The notes below the pieces were generated by a model that saw nothing but the letters and a program-made list of their open reading frames with translations, was not told the DNA's origin and did no database searches. From positions 63,146,763-63,210,762 of the forward strand of contig CM075773.1 in assembly GCA_037974665.1 (NCBI GenBank): a stretch of DNA of 64,000 nt, given 5' to 3'. This stretch comes from Ehretia macrophylla. Taxonomy: Eukaryota > Streptophyta > Magnoliopsida > Boraginales > Ehretiaceae. The stretch's first letter is position 1; each line of letters opens with the position of its first letter. Below are positions 23,067 through 33,082 of this stretch, piece after piece. The translations under genes were made by a program, and so were the position numbers.

Positions 23067-23447
23067 AAATAATATTTTGTCTTGTTAAAGGTCGAAATAA
23101 TCTATATCCTTTATAATAAAATAGCCACCACAACCTACCATCTCCGCCATTCCTCTAGCCAGCTTCACCAACTACCTCTGCCACTTCTTGCAACTACCTC
23201 TACCAGCGACTGACGAATGTATCAGTTCGAAGATCCATCAAAGTAATACACGACAACAAGTATTTTTTTTTTGTCAAAGACAATAAGCATTTTAAAGTCA
23301 TAAAATTTTGAAAAAAATAGGGTTTAATTCAAAAGTTAATCTATTTTAATTTTATATATTTTTTAACTAAACCATCCATTGTGGATGGCAGGTGATAGCA
23401 ACACGAAATTTGCCAATATCAATGTGTAATGCCATACCATCCGTCGT

Positions 23448-23448
<1 letters not shown>

Positions 23449-23499
<51 letters not shown>
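23449..23499. repeat. Compound microsatellite (TA)n(CA)n
   Basis: About 16 TA units followed by nine CA units. Likely polymorphic. Confidence 0.95.
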
Positions 23500-23924
23500 T
23501 TAATTTAAAATTCAATCTCAAGGTTCAATTGCTAGACGAAAATTATATATACGTTATAAGAATTTTTAAAAGATTATTAATATTGAGTATCTAAAATTAT
23601 TTATGGTGAAGATATGTAGTGGTGGAATGTGGTAGTGGTGAGGAAGAAGATGAGTGAAAAAAAAAGTTAGAAACAATATAAGGGTATTTTGGTCAATGAA
23701 CATGTATTTTAATAATTTTTGCAATTCTTAGTTGTATTGTAAGTGTGTGTGTATCACTCTCCATTAAATTTAACGAAAAATTGTATAGAAGGGTTATGAT
23801 GCAACATTATAGATAACACAAGAGATTCTATGCCACTTTTGAAAACACAGGGTTTGTTATGCAACTTTTGCAAAACATAAGGGGGTATGCTACATTTTAC
23901 TCCAAAAGATGAGAACAGACTTTG

Positions 23925-24400
23925 TGTAACGCCTCGATCCCTCGCGAGACTGGAACTTCTATTAACCATGTTATTCTCAACCTAATTCCAAACCCGGGCA
24001 CAAAAATTTTAGGGGAAACGGACGGAGTTTTCCCTGTTTATAGAGCTAACAGTTTACCTGCACACAAAATATAAACTCACAAAATCATAAACCAAGCTCT
24101 TTAACAGTTCTCATCCTCCATTTTCATCACATTCAACAACTCCTCAAGGCCATCCGAGTCTTGGAACACAACAAAAGTCCACAAGCAAGCATGCAATAGA
24201 TTATAGAATTCCCTAGTCAGGAGATTGGTTATCATACCACTCTATTATACTCTATTCAACCTACTTAAAGGTTAAATATTTCAATCATTCTTTATCTCAT
24301 TTCACACAAGCAAACAAGCTACTTAGACAATAAGGTAAATCTTTAAAGTTATTACATGTCAGTTGGGAGATTTAAATACAATCCTCTACGGTGCAACATA
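23925..24400. repeat. Chromovirus-type LTR fragment
   Basis: Starts TGTAACGCCTCGATCCCTCG, and carries AAAAATTTTAGGGGAAACGG with GGAGTTTTCCCTG near 24005-24040, a pattern familiar from long LTRs of Tekay/Del-like Gypsy elements. No internal Gypsy coding sequence adjoins it. It ends against the truncated Copia at about 24400. Confidence 0.5.
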
Positions 24401-24412
24401 ATTGAGTCTGTT

Positions 24413-25918
24413 ATACCCGAGGCTAATCACGAAGGAATCAAATCTCTTGTACCAATACCTTGGCGCCTGCTTTAAACTGGACAGAGATTTAGTCAACCTG
24501 CAAACCAAGTTTTCTTTTCCTTTCTCAACAAAACCTTCTGGTTGAAGCATGTAAATCTCTTCTTCAAGCTCACCATGAAGAAAAGCCGTCTTTACGTCTA
24601 ACTGTTCTAGATGTAAGTCTAACACAGCACACATGGCCAAGATTACTCTGATAGTTGTAAGTCTTACCACAGGAAAAAATATCTCGTTGAAATCAATTCC
24701 TTCTTTCTGAGCATATCCTTTCACCACCAGTCTTGCACGATATTGCTCCACTTGGTCATTACCATCTCGCTTGATCTTGTAGACCCATTTGTTACCAATG
24801 ACTTTCCGTCCAGGTGGTAGTGGAACAAGCTCCCATGTCTTGTTTCTATGTAGAGCTTCAATTTCTTCCTGCATTGCTGTCATCCACAGGGCATCATCGG
24901 GGCTTTTTATAGCCTCGTGAAGGGTAGATGTCTCTCCATCCTCCGTTAGAAGACAATATGCACCATTGCTCGCCATGACAAAATCTGAATGCCAAGGTGG
25001 TCTTGTTGTCTGACGCAATGAACGTCAGACTTCTGTAACCTTAACATCTTCTGGTTCTTGTTCCTCGTGCTCCGGTGCAGCTTCAGAAAAAGCATCTCCT
25101 TGTTCTGACTTATCTTCAATTTGTATCGTAGTAGTCTCCTTTGAAGTGTTGCTGTCGTCTTCACTTTGCAATTTATCTTCTGCAAATATCACATCTCTGC
25201 TGATGACAACCTTGTGGGCAGTGGAAACCCACAAGTGATACCTCTTAACACCATCAACATTTCCCAAGAATACACATTTCCTGGATTTTGGATCCAGCTT
25301 TGTTCTTTCTTGGGAACCATACATCACATATGTCGGACACCCAAATATGTGCAAGGTAGAATAATCTGCGGGTTTTCCGGTCTACATTTCCACTGGTGTC
25401 TTCAACCCAATTGCAGTTGACGGTGACCGGTTTATCACGTAACAGGCAGTTCTAGCTGTTTCTGCCCAAAATGATTTGGCTAGACCTGCAATTTCCAACA
25501 TAGCTCTCATTCTTTCAAGAAGAGTTCTGTTCATCCACTCTGCTACACTATTTTGCTTAGGTGTATGTGCAACAGTAAATTGCCTCTGAATACCCTTTTG
25601 CTTGCAAAATGCCAGGAAACTCCCGTTAGTGTATTCTCCTCCATTGTCTATCCTCAAACACTTGATCATTTTCCCGGATTCAAGTTCCACCAGCGCTTTG
25701 AAAGTTTTGAATATTGGAAACATATCTGACTTGTTCTTGATTGGATACACCCACAGTCTCCTGGAGTAATCATCAATAAATGATACAAAGTATTTGGCTT
25801 CTCCTAGGGAAAAAATCGGTGATTCCCAAACGTTTGAATGGATCAAGTCTAGAATGTATTTGCTTCTGGCAGTAGATCTTCCAAATTTCAATCTATGCTG
25901 CTTACTGAAACACAGTGC
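24413..25918 (-). pseudogene. Copia C integrase and partial reverse transcriptase
   Basis: Integrase from 25918: GRSTARSKYILDLIHSNVWE (first acidic motif), SFIDDYSRRLWVYPIKNKSD, LRIDNGGEYTNGSF (second Asp) and TPKQNSVAEWMNRTLLERMR (Glu region). A stop occurs near 25385 before TGKPADYSTLHIFGCPTYV. An acidic linker follows, with a stop at 25022. RT starts with EALHRNKTWELVPLPPGRK, then NKWVYKIKRDGNDQVEQYRA and QLDVKTAFLHGELEEEIYM, and ends truncated before the YVDD motif. It would have joined cDNA to the host genome and copied RNA; it is now inactive. Confidence 0.92.
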
Positions 25919-27282
25919 TCACAGAAAGGTAAGTTTACTGTCTTGAGCCCGGGTAGGAGATTACGTTTAGCGAGAATCTTCAAGCCTCGTTCTGTCCTGT
26001 GGCCAAATCTGCGATGCCACATTATAGTTGATTCTTCTTGACCGGCTGATGCAACTGATACATCTGCCTCCTGCAACGTATCTCCCAAAAGCATGTATAG
26101 ATTTACCCCGATCTTTTCTGCCTTGATCACCACAAGCGCTCCTTTGACGACCTTCATGATCCCATCCTCGATATGGGTCTTGCAGCCAATGTCATCCAAT
26201 TGTCCAATGGACAATAGGTTCTTCTTCAAGCCCTTCACGTGTCGTACCCTTTGAATGGTGCGAATGGTACCATCATACATTTTAATTTTGACGGTACCGA
26301 TGCCAGCAATCTCTAAGGCATTATCATTACCCATGTACACAGATCCTCTAGAAACAGGTTCATAGGTGTGGAACCATTCTCTACTAGAGGTCATATGCCA
26401 TGTTGCTCCTGAATCCATTATCCAAGTATCAGTGAGCTCCTTTCTACCTTTTGTTACAGTTGCTGCTTCGCTGTATAAAATATCTCCATCATTTGGTGCA
26501 GTCGCTACACATCCCTGAGAATTTGTCACCTCGGGATTCTTTTTGTTGCTCCAACAATCCTTCTTGAAGTGCCCTTTCTTGCCACAGTTGTAGCATTTGA
26601 TATTCTTTCTACTTTTTGATTTTGATCTACCATGGTTGTTGCTCCCACTAAAGCCACGTTCCATTGATCTACCTCTCACCATTGATAATGCCTTTGCTTG
26701 TTGTGAACTTTCGATTCTGTCTTCCTTACTTTTGCGCCTAGATTCTTCTTCTAGAACAGTGGCTACAACATCATCAAAGATAACAAAATCTGAAAGAACA
26801 TTGTTAGTGTAACTAATGATGAGTTGATCATACGAATCAGATATACTTTGAAGTAGAATTTTTGCACGTTCAAGCTTCGATATTTTATGGCCAATTGCAG
26901 TCAATTGAGAGAATAACGTATTTAAGGTATTGATGTGATCTGTCACCGATGTGGACTCACTCATCCGAAGGGTGTAAAGTCTCATCTTCAAGAAAGTCTT
27001 GTTGTGAAGTGACTTAACCTCATACAGTTTGGTCAACGCATCCCAAATTTCTTTCGCTGACTTCTTTTCCTCAACGCTTGACAATACCGAATGTGCCAAT
27101 GCCAGGTGCAGATTAGCCGTAGCGTTGTCATCCATCTCTTTCCACTTGTCGTCCGTCACCTCCGCTGGTCTATCTCCAATTGCTGCCAAGCAATTCTCCT
27201 TTCTCAAGATTGCCTTCATCTTTAATTTTCATAGGGAAAAATTTCTCCTGTTGAACTTCTCAATTTTAAATTTTGCTGCCAT
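25888..27282 (-). pseudogene. Copia C gag and protease, nearly intact
   Basis: The ATG is at 27282. A stop lies where Trp is expected in the first 20 codons, and the 443-aa frame resumes at an internal Met (27219). Features: a capsid region (KEIWDALTKLYEVKSLHNKT, MSESTSVTDHINTLNTLFSQ), a basic linker, CCHC knuckle CYNCGKKGHFKKDC near 26580, protease DSGATWHMTS near 26410 with the catalytic Asp kept, then GAG-pre-integrase (MWHRRFGHRTERGL). Near 25895 one base is lost in a short T run and the frame shifts before the integrase. This strongly resembles the Tnt1 1-94 type gag. Confidence 0.93.
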
Positions 27283-27324
27283 AATATTAACAACGATTTG
27301 CTTCGTAACTTGAATCGACTCCCA

Positions 27325-27505
27325 CTATTTCACTGTAAATAGTACTATTTATGTGAATAGTACCGTATACGTGAATAGTACCAAAACCGTATACGAAAAT
27401 AGTATCGATACTGTATAGGTGAATAGTACTATACCGTATACATGAATAGTAACTATAAACAGTAACCCCGTATGTATACCAGTAACCCGTAACCAGTAAC
27501 CAGTG
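27325..27505. repeat. Iterated motif in the Copia C leader
   Basis: Between PBS and gag the plus strand repeats GTGAATAGTAC, CCGTATAC and related words (TATGTGAATAGTACCGTATA, CCGTATACATGAATAGTA) about five to seven times, followed by (CC)AGTAAC repeats. Possibly expanded leader or packaging sequence; function unknown. Confidence 0.75.
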
Positions 27506-27517
27506 GCTTTGATACCA
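27503..27517 (-). other. Primer-binding site of Copia C
   Basis: On the minus strand TGGTATCAAAGCCAC, complementary to the initiator Met-tRNA 3' end, one base after the LTR. Confidence 0.88.
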
Positions 27518-27518
27518 C

Positions 27519-28090
27519 TGTTGGGTATAGGCACAGTGAAATGATCGGGGACAAACAGTATCACACAGCTAAAATATGAATGAGAACATAGAAAGTAGAG
27601 ACACAAGATTTACGTAAAAAACCCTCAAACAAATCGAGGAAAAAACCACGGGTAAGTAATGGAGGATTTCACTATGATGTGGAGTATTTTATAATAACCT
27701 TCTCAATATAAGGAGATAACAATATCACTCTCTCAAATAATAAGAGAAACCAACTCTCACTCATAAATATAGAACAACAAAAGAATAAAAAAATACTCAA
27801 GAGAAAGCTTATTTTTCTCTCTGATTTGGAATGTTTTGTTGATGCAAAATGGTAAGGAATGAGCCTCTATTTATAGGCTCATTCCATACCCAAAATCAAA
27901 GCAACACAGCAGTGTGAAAACGATTTTCAATTGCATGCGCCTAACTTTTGCAGCCAAACTTTGCTGCACAAACTTTTTCTTTCTTTTTCCATTGCTTTTG
28001 TCTTCTTTGTCTACTGCTTTTCTCTTTTGTCAACAAAGCAACAAAAGTTGTTGTTGCCTTTTGATTTCAAATGAGCTTTACAGCTCAACA
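27519..28090 (-). repeat. Copia C 5' LTR (572 bp)
   Basis: Minus strand TGTTGAGCTGTAAAGC ... CCCAACA. The outer edge was placed at 28090 because the host Copia RT reads normally up to that base. A second candidate start (TGTTGAC at 28035) was set aside. A TATA box lies at 27866-27878. Confidence 0.8.
27856..27885 (-). promoter_or_regulatory. TATA box inside a perfect 11-bp inverted repeat
   Basis: GGAATGAGCCT (27856-27866), an 8-bp loop, then AGGCTCATTCC (27875-27885). On the minus strand the centre reads CCTATAAATAGAGG, a textbook plant TATA box, correctly placed in the LTR of Copia C for transcription toward gag. The arms can form a hairpin or cruciform around the TATA. Confidence 0.85.
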
Positions 28091-29990
28091 GTTTAACATG
28101 ATATACCCATTTGCATCGGATGATGTTCATGTCATTTGTTAGAGGAACCAGCATCCAAGTTTTATTTTTAAGCAAAGAATTGAATTCCTCGATCATTGCC
28201 GCACGCCAATTTGAGCCCTTATTTGCTTGGGTATAAAAGGTAGGCTCTGCAGGTAGTTGCTGATCGGCAGCGAGAAAACAAGCAGGTAAAGGATAGCGTG
28301 TAGCAAATAGAGCTTTAGGACGTCTAGTACCATCCATATTCAATTCCTGGTAATGATCATGTGATGAGTTCTTGCTGGAGCATTGGATATAGGAGACGTT
28401 GACTGAGCATCATGAGAATGCAATTGTTCTTGGTCTACTTGGCTTAAACGTGAGTCATCCAATAAGGGTTGTGACTTATGAGCGATTGGAGATTGGGTGG
28501 ATGACTCAATTTCGACACTTGCATGCGGAGTATTATTTGGCATTGATGAATGAAATTGAGTTGAAGAGCGAGCAAATGGTCCTTGTTGTGCCAAAATATC
28601 ATTAAGGCAGGAAATAGGAACTGGAGTCTTTGTGAATGTTGTGACCTGTTGCTGCAAAGATGGATCATTAGAGATAGACGACAGAGAAGGAAAATTAGCT
28701 TCATCAAATACAACATGCCGAGATATGAGCACTTTATGTGTACGAAGATTGAAGCATTTATATCCTTTGTGACATGGGCTATAGCCGAGAAATATGCGGC
28801 GACAACTCTTATAATCCAGTTTGGAATGGCCAAATGGATTTAAGCACGGATAACAAAGCAAGCCAAGTACCCTTAAAAATGAATAATCTGGAATTTCCCC
28901 ATAGAGAAGCTCATAAGGAGATTTGTTACCCAATAATGGTATAGGCATCCTGTTGATTAGATAGATTGCTGTTGAGAAGGCAAAGTTCCAAAACACACGA
29001 GGCAACTTACTGTGGGCGAGCATAGTTAGCCCAGTTTCAACCAGATGTCAATGTTTACGTTCCACTATTCTATTCTGTTTCGGGGTTCCAGGACATGACA
29101 TTTGATGAATAATACCTCGTTCTTTAAAATATAATTGGAAATTATTAGCAATGAATTCACCCCCACCATCACTGTGGATAATTTTTGTTTTAGCACCACA
29201 GATTTTCAACAATGGAGATAAATTGTAGAAAGACAGTTGTAACATCTTATTTACGAACAAGTGGAAAATACCATACATAACGAGTAAAATCATCTATTAA
29301 AATGAGATAATATTGAAAGCCTTCAATTGAATTTGTCGGGGTTGGACCCCATATATCGCAATGAATAATATGGAGTATAGTTGAAGAACGTAATACATGA
29401 TTCTCAAAGGACAGCCGGTGACTCTTGCCTAATTGACAACTGCTACACGGTGATGTTGAAGCTGGGGAAACAATTATTGGATCTAATTTGCGAAGTTGCT
29501 GAAAGGTTCGAATGGATGGGTGCCCCAAGCAAGCATGCCAAACCTCGGAGGAGACTTTATTTGCTGTGAAACTGAACTTGAAAGGTTGATGAAGAGCATA
29601 AAGACGTCCCTCAATCGTGCCTTGGTGAAGAGTTTTGCCTGTCTTCATATCCTTAATACAATAGTCAGATGGAGTGAAAATAAAGTAGCAGTCATGTTCC
29701 TTTGTGAACTGAGCAGCAGATAGAAGTTGTTTGGCAATTGAGGGAACAACCAGTACATTAGAATGTAAAATGGAGCCATGAGATAAAGGAATAGAAGTGA
29801 TACCAGTTTGAGAGATAGGCAACCCAACGCCATTTCCAACTAAGACACGATCAGTACCATTATATGGTTGCTTATTGGAAACACGATTTTCATCTGAGGT
29901 CATGTGATGACTAGCTCCTGTATCAATATAGCACGCAGAATCAGACGGGTTAGAAATTTGCATTGCTGAAAAAGCATTAGTATTAGCATT
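28091..29990 (-). pseudogene. Copia B protease, integrase and RT start
   Basis: A 238-aa uninterrupted piece (29247-29963) has DTGASHHMTS (protease Asp), SSEVWHACLGHPSIRTFQQL (GAG-pre-integrase), CQLGKSHRLSFENHV and HCDIWGP (first integrase Asp). Then IHSDGGGEF (second Asp) and TPKQNRIVERKH (Glu). A 227-aa piece (28340-29023) has the integrase C-terminal part (MLAHSKLPRVFWNFAFS, FLGYSPCHKGYKCFNL). RT begins NWRAAMIEEFNSLLKNKTWM and stops at KWVYHVK. Frame breaks occur near 29040, 29250 and 28330. All catalytic residues present in this span are kept, unlike the nested plus-strand Copia. Confidence 0.92.
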
Positions 29991-30924
29991 AACTGCATCG
30001 TCCGGAGCCCAACAGTTGTTGGCCTTGTGATAGGGATAGCCACACCGATAACAAACGACATGTGAAGAGCCTGAATTAGAAGAAGTTGAATTAGTTGGCT
30101 GGCGTCCTCATCCTCGCCCTCCACCACAATGGCCACGCCCCCCTCGACGTCCAGATAAAAATGAACCACGTTGAGGAGAGAATTGGCATGGAGAGTCATT
30201 TGATTCATGAGCAGGTGCAACGATAAGAGCAACAAATTTGGAGACAAGGGATGAAGAGGACTGCAAGCGAATTTCAAAATCCATAAGAAGACCACACACT
30301 TCAGCGAATGTGGGGCTATCAGGTTTGGAGTTCATAGCAGCAACTATTGGATCAAAATCAGAACCTAAGCCCCGAAGAGTCCATAACACAAGATCGTCGT
30401 CGGCAACTTTACAGCCAGCACTTGCGAGAATAAGAGACAACGACTTGGCATGTTGTGTACGCATGAATAGATCGAGACGCTTTGCACAAAGACTGAAGTT
30501 CAGTCTTTATTTGTTGGATTCTTGCTCTGGATTCTGAACCGTAAAGAAGCTCCAAAGTAGTCCAAACATCGCAAGCTGTGACTTTATCAACCACCTAAGA
30601 TAATGCTGAATCAAAAAGTGAAACCAACAGCCACTCGAGAACCATTTGATCGAGACATATCAATTGAATCACTTCAGAAGCAGGAGTAGAAGGTTTAGGA
30701 ATTGATCCATCAATGAAACCCAACAAGCCATGACAACGAAGAACGGGATAAACCTGCGTCTTCCATAGGAGAAAGTTGTCAGTACCAAGTTTAAGGGAAA
30801 GTTCTTGGGGAATGCTCCTAACGACGGGCAGAGACGCCACAGAAGAGGTGGGTGTATCAATTTATGGGTTCGTAGTGCGTGAGGGTGTATTGGAGGAGCC
30901 ATCAGCGGCAGCGGTGGATGCCAT
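29991..30924 (-). pseudogene. Copia B gag, degraded
   Basis: ATG at 30924 (MASTAAADGSSNTPSRT), stop after about 20 codons, then VRSIPQELSLKLGTDNFLLW, DKVTACDVWTTLELLYGS, a GR-rich basic stretch (GRRGGRGHCGGGRG) and the CCHC knuckle CYRCGYPYHKANNC. Two frameshifts around 30460-30600. It encodes the capsid/nucleocapsid of the particle when intact. Confidence 0.87.
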
Positions 30925-30979
30925 GAGAAGAAATGTGAGTTTGCGAGAGAAGCAGAGTTTGTTAAAAAAAATCCCTAAG

Positions 30980-31133
30980 CTCTGTATACCATGTAAGAAA
31001 TGATTTTCCGCCTTGAACATACAGTGCTTTCATTGTCTATTTAAGGTTGCAATTACAAAGAAGTTTACAAGAAGTAGGAAACGTATTTGATATGTACAAG
31101 TGTAACTGAAGATAACAACAAATTATGCCAGCA
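30980..31133 (-). repeat. Copia B PBS and 5' LTR
   Basis: LTR 30992-31133, 142 bp, ending TTTCTTACA on the minus strand. The PBS TGGTATACAGAG is at 30980-30991. The outer end reads TGCTGGCATAA instead of TGTTGGCATAA, one terminal change from copy A. Confidence 0.82.
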
Positions 31134-33082
31134 CAATCAGTAATTAGAGATAAAGAGAAATCTCTTATGTGATAAGCCTTCACATTTATAAGAGCCAAAA
31201 TTTCAGTTTTAAAAGTATTTTGCTGGCCCAAGTGAACAAAGAAACCAAATATAAGGTCCTCCTTACAGTCACGAAGAATTCCCCCACCTTCTGCCATTCC
31301 TTCAGGACCATGAACACTACCATCAATATTGAGCTTGTAAAAGCCAACAGCTGGTTTTCTCAACTTCACATTTTTAGGCACACAGGAAGATGGTCTTTCA
31401 TAAGAACAATAGAAGGAGGCTGCCAGATTTAAGTATCCCTTCCATTGCTATCTCTTTAAAAGATTAGCTTGAAACAGTTGTGCTATGAGTCTTCTCACAT
31501 GCCAGATAATTCTAGAGGAGTAAAAGCCCAAATTCCTATACTTGGCATCATTTTTGTTTTTGCTAAAAGCAAGCGGGTATAAATTAATGATCAGAAAAAA
31601 CTACATAATCCAAAAAACAATTACCAAAAAATGTAGTCATCAACATTCCAAGCCCTACAGATGACTTGGTTCAATAGAGAATATCTAACTTTCTTAATCT
31701 TGAACATTTTAGTCCTAACATCAAAAACAATATGCTTGAAGATGTCTTCTTCGGATAGAGCTTCTCAGGTGTAAACACGTCTATTTCTCTTTTTCCATAA
31801 GTGGAAGAGAAAGGATCCAAAGAAACAACAGTAGATTGAAAAGTGGAAGTCGCTGTAATATGATCAAACCATTCAACAATCGAGCTCCAATTGTTAATAT
31901 TGGGAGGGCCATTGGTTAGATTCCACCCTCTTCTCCAGATTCGACGACTGAATAAGCATAGACCAAAGAAGTGATCCTTATCCTCAATGCAGGCCCGACA
32001 AAGAACACAAAAGGGATCCAAGGACAATCCCCAAGACAAAAGCCGCTGTTTAGTAGGGAGCTTATCCAACCAACAAAGTCACGTACAAAATGAATGTTTA
32101 GGTATTGCCTATTTAAACCAGATACATTTGTTCCAAATGACCAAGCTATATTGTGGTTTGATAAGATCCAACGCCCATCTCATTTTGTACTCCCTATTAG
32201 GGGAGTTAATCCAAATGCAACAATCCTCTCTATTGAGGTCAGGTTGCAAATCACCAATGTATTGAGAAATTACCTAAAAGATAGAGGAGTTCTCCGACCA
32301 AGACCAGTGACCTTCCGAAATGAAGTCTTTAACCAGAGAGTTAATGTCATAGCTGGCCTCTTGAATAACATGTTCCCCAAACACATCAATCAGAATTCCC
32401 AAGGGGTGCCAATAGTCCTTCCAGAAAAGAGTATTGCAACCATTAGCAACCCTATGCATGATACAATTTTTAGCCAGTAGTCGTAACTGGAGAATTTTTT
32501 TCCATGACCAAGTCGGGCGATTGAGCATAAGAGCATCCCAAATATTTGTGTCGCAGAGGTAGTTTGAATAGATCCACCGACCCCCCACAGATTTCTGTTT
32601 AGTATGTAGAATCCAAAGATACCTTAAGATGGCTACTTTATTGGTATCTTGGAGCCTTGGCAATCCCAAGCCTTCCTCATCTATTTCTACAGACCTCACT
32701 CCATGCAACTTTGGCTTTTTTCCCAAGATTGTCTGAACCGGACCAGAGAAAAGAGACAAGAACCTGTTCAATAGCTTTGAGATATCCTTTAGGGAGGATG
32801 AACATACGGGGCCAGAAAGAGTGAACATTGCTAAGAATTGACTTCACAATTTGGAGACGGTCCGCATATGAGAAATTGCTTAATTGACCACTTTCCAATT
32901 CTATTAGTGATGCGATTAACAAGTTGTTTGCAGTGACTGTTGAGAAGTCTACCATGTATAAGAGGCACTCCCAGGTATCTGATAGGAAATGAGCCAGTAT
33001 TGAAGCCAAAAATATTTGTGATCCTCCTGCTTTTAGCATCATCGCATTCCCCAATGAAGATTGGGGTTCAAATAGAAATTCC
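31134..33082 (-). mobile_element. L1-like LINE fragment, minus strand (copy 2)
   Basis: Matches 15811-17747. RNase H: GFYKLNIDGSVHGPEGMAEG (31300-31350). Zinc-binding RVT domain: DKLPTKQRLLSWGL, CVLCRACIEDKDHFFGLC (31960-32069). Connector: EEGLGLPRLQDTNKVAILRY (32600-32680). RT thumb: SYADRLQIVKSILSNVHSFW near 32840. The reading frames are longer here than in copy 1 (184, 132 and 125 aa). Confidence 0.87.

Larger units (their letters stand above)
22512..23903. mobile_element. Non-autonomous TIR element with SINE-like insert
   Basis: 1392 bp. The left tip GGAGTAAAATGTATCATACC and the reverse complement of the right tip GGAGTAAAATGTAGCATACC stay similar for about 110 bp. It is flanked by AAAAGAT on both sides (22505-22511 and 23904-23910), inside an A-rich target, so the true duplication could be 7-9 bp. 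It encodes nothing. Long TIRs suggest a Mutator-like MITE; the exact superfamily is uncertain. Confidence 0.78.
24401..28090 (-). mobile_element. Tnt1-like Ty1/Copia element C, 3'-truncated
   Basis: Minus strand: one 5' LTR (27519-28090), PBS, a repeated leader, gag-protease, integrase and the first part of RT. It stops within RT at about 24413, after SLGYNRLN, where it meets an LTR fragment. RT YVDD box, RNase H and 3' LTR are gone. It is inserted in the RT of Copia B (after KWVYHVK). Coding lesions are few: one early gag stop, one frameshift and two stops. It is therefore younger or better kept than its neighbours. Confidence 0.92.
28091..31133 (-). mobile_element. Ty1/Copia element B, 142-bp LTR, 3' end lost
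   Basis: Second copy of Copia A but without the nested insertion, so gag, protease and integrase are contiguous. It also keeps a bit more of the 3' side: the start of RT up to 28091, where Copia C is inserted. The same RNase H region of a minus-strand LINE is interrupted. The shared position in the LINE shows A and B descend from one insertion. Confidence 0.92.

Noticed and set aside
28035..28040. Alternative outer end of the Copia C LTR at 28035
   Set aside because: The host Copia RT resumes only at 28091, and TGTTGAGC at 28090 gives a cleaner LTR start.
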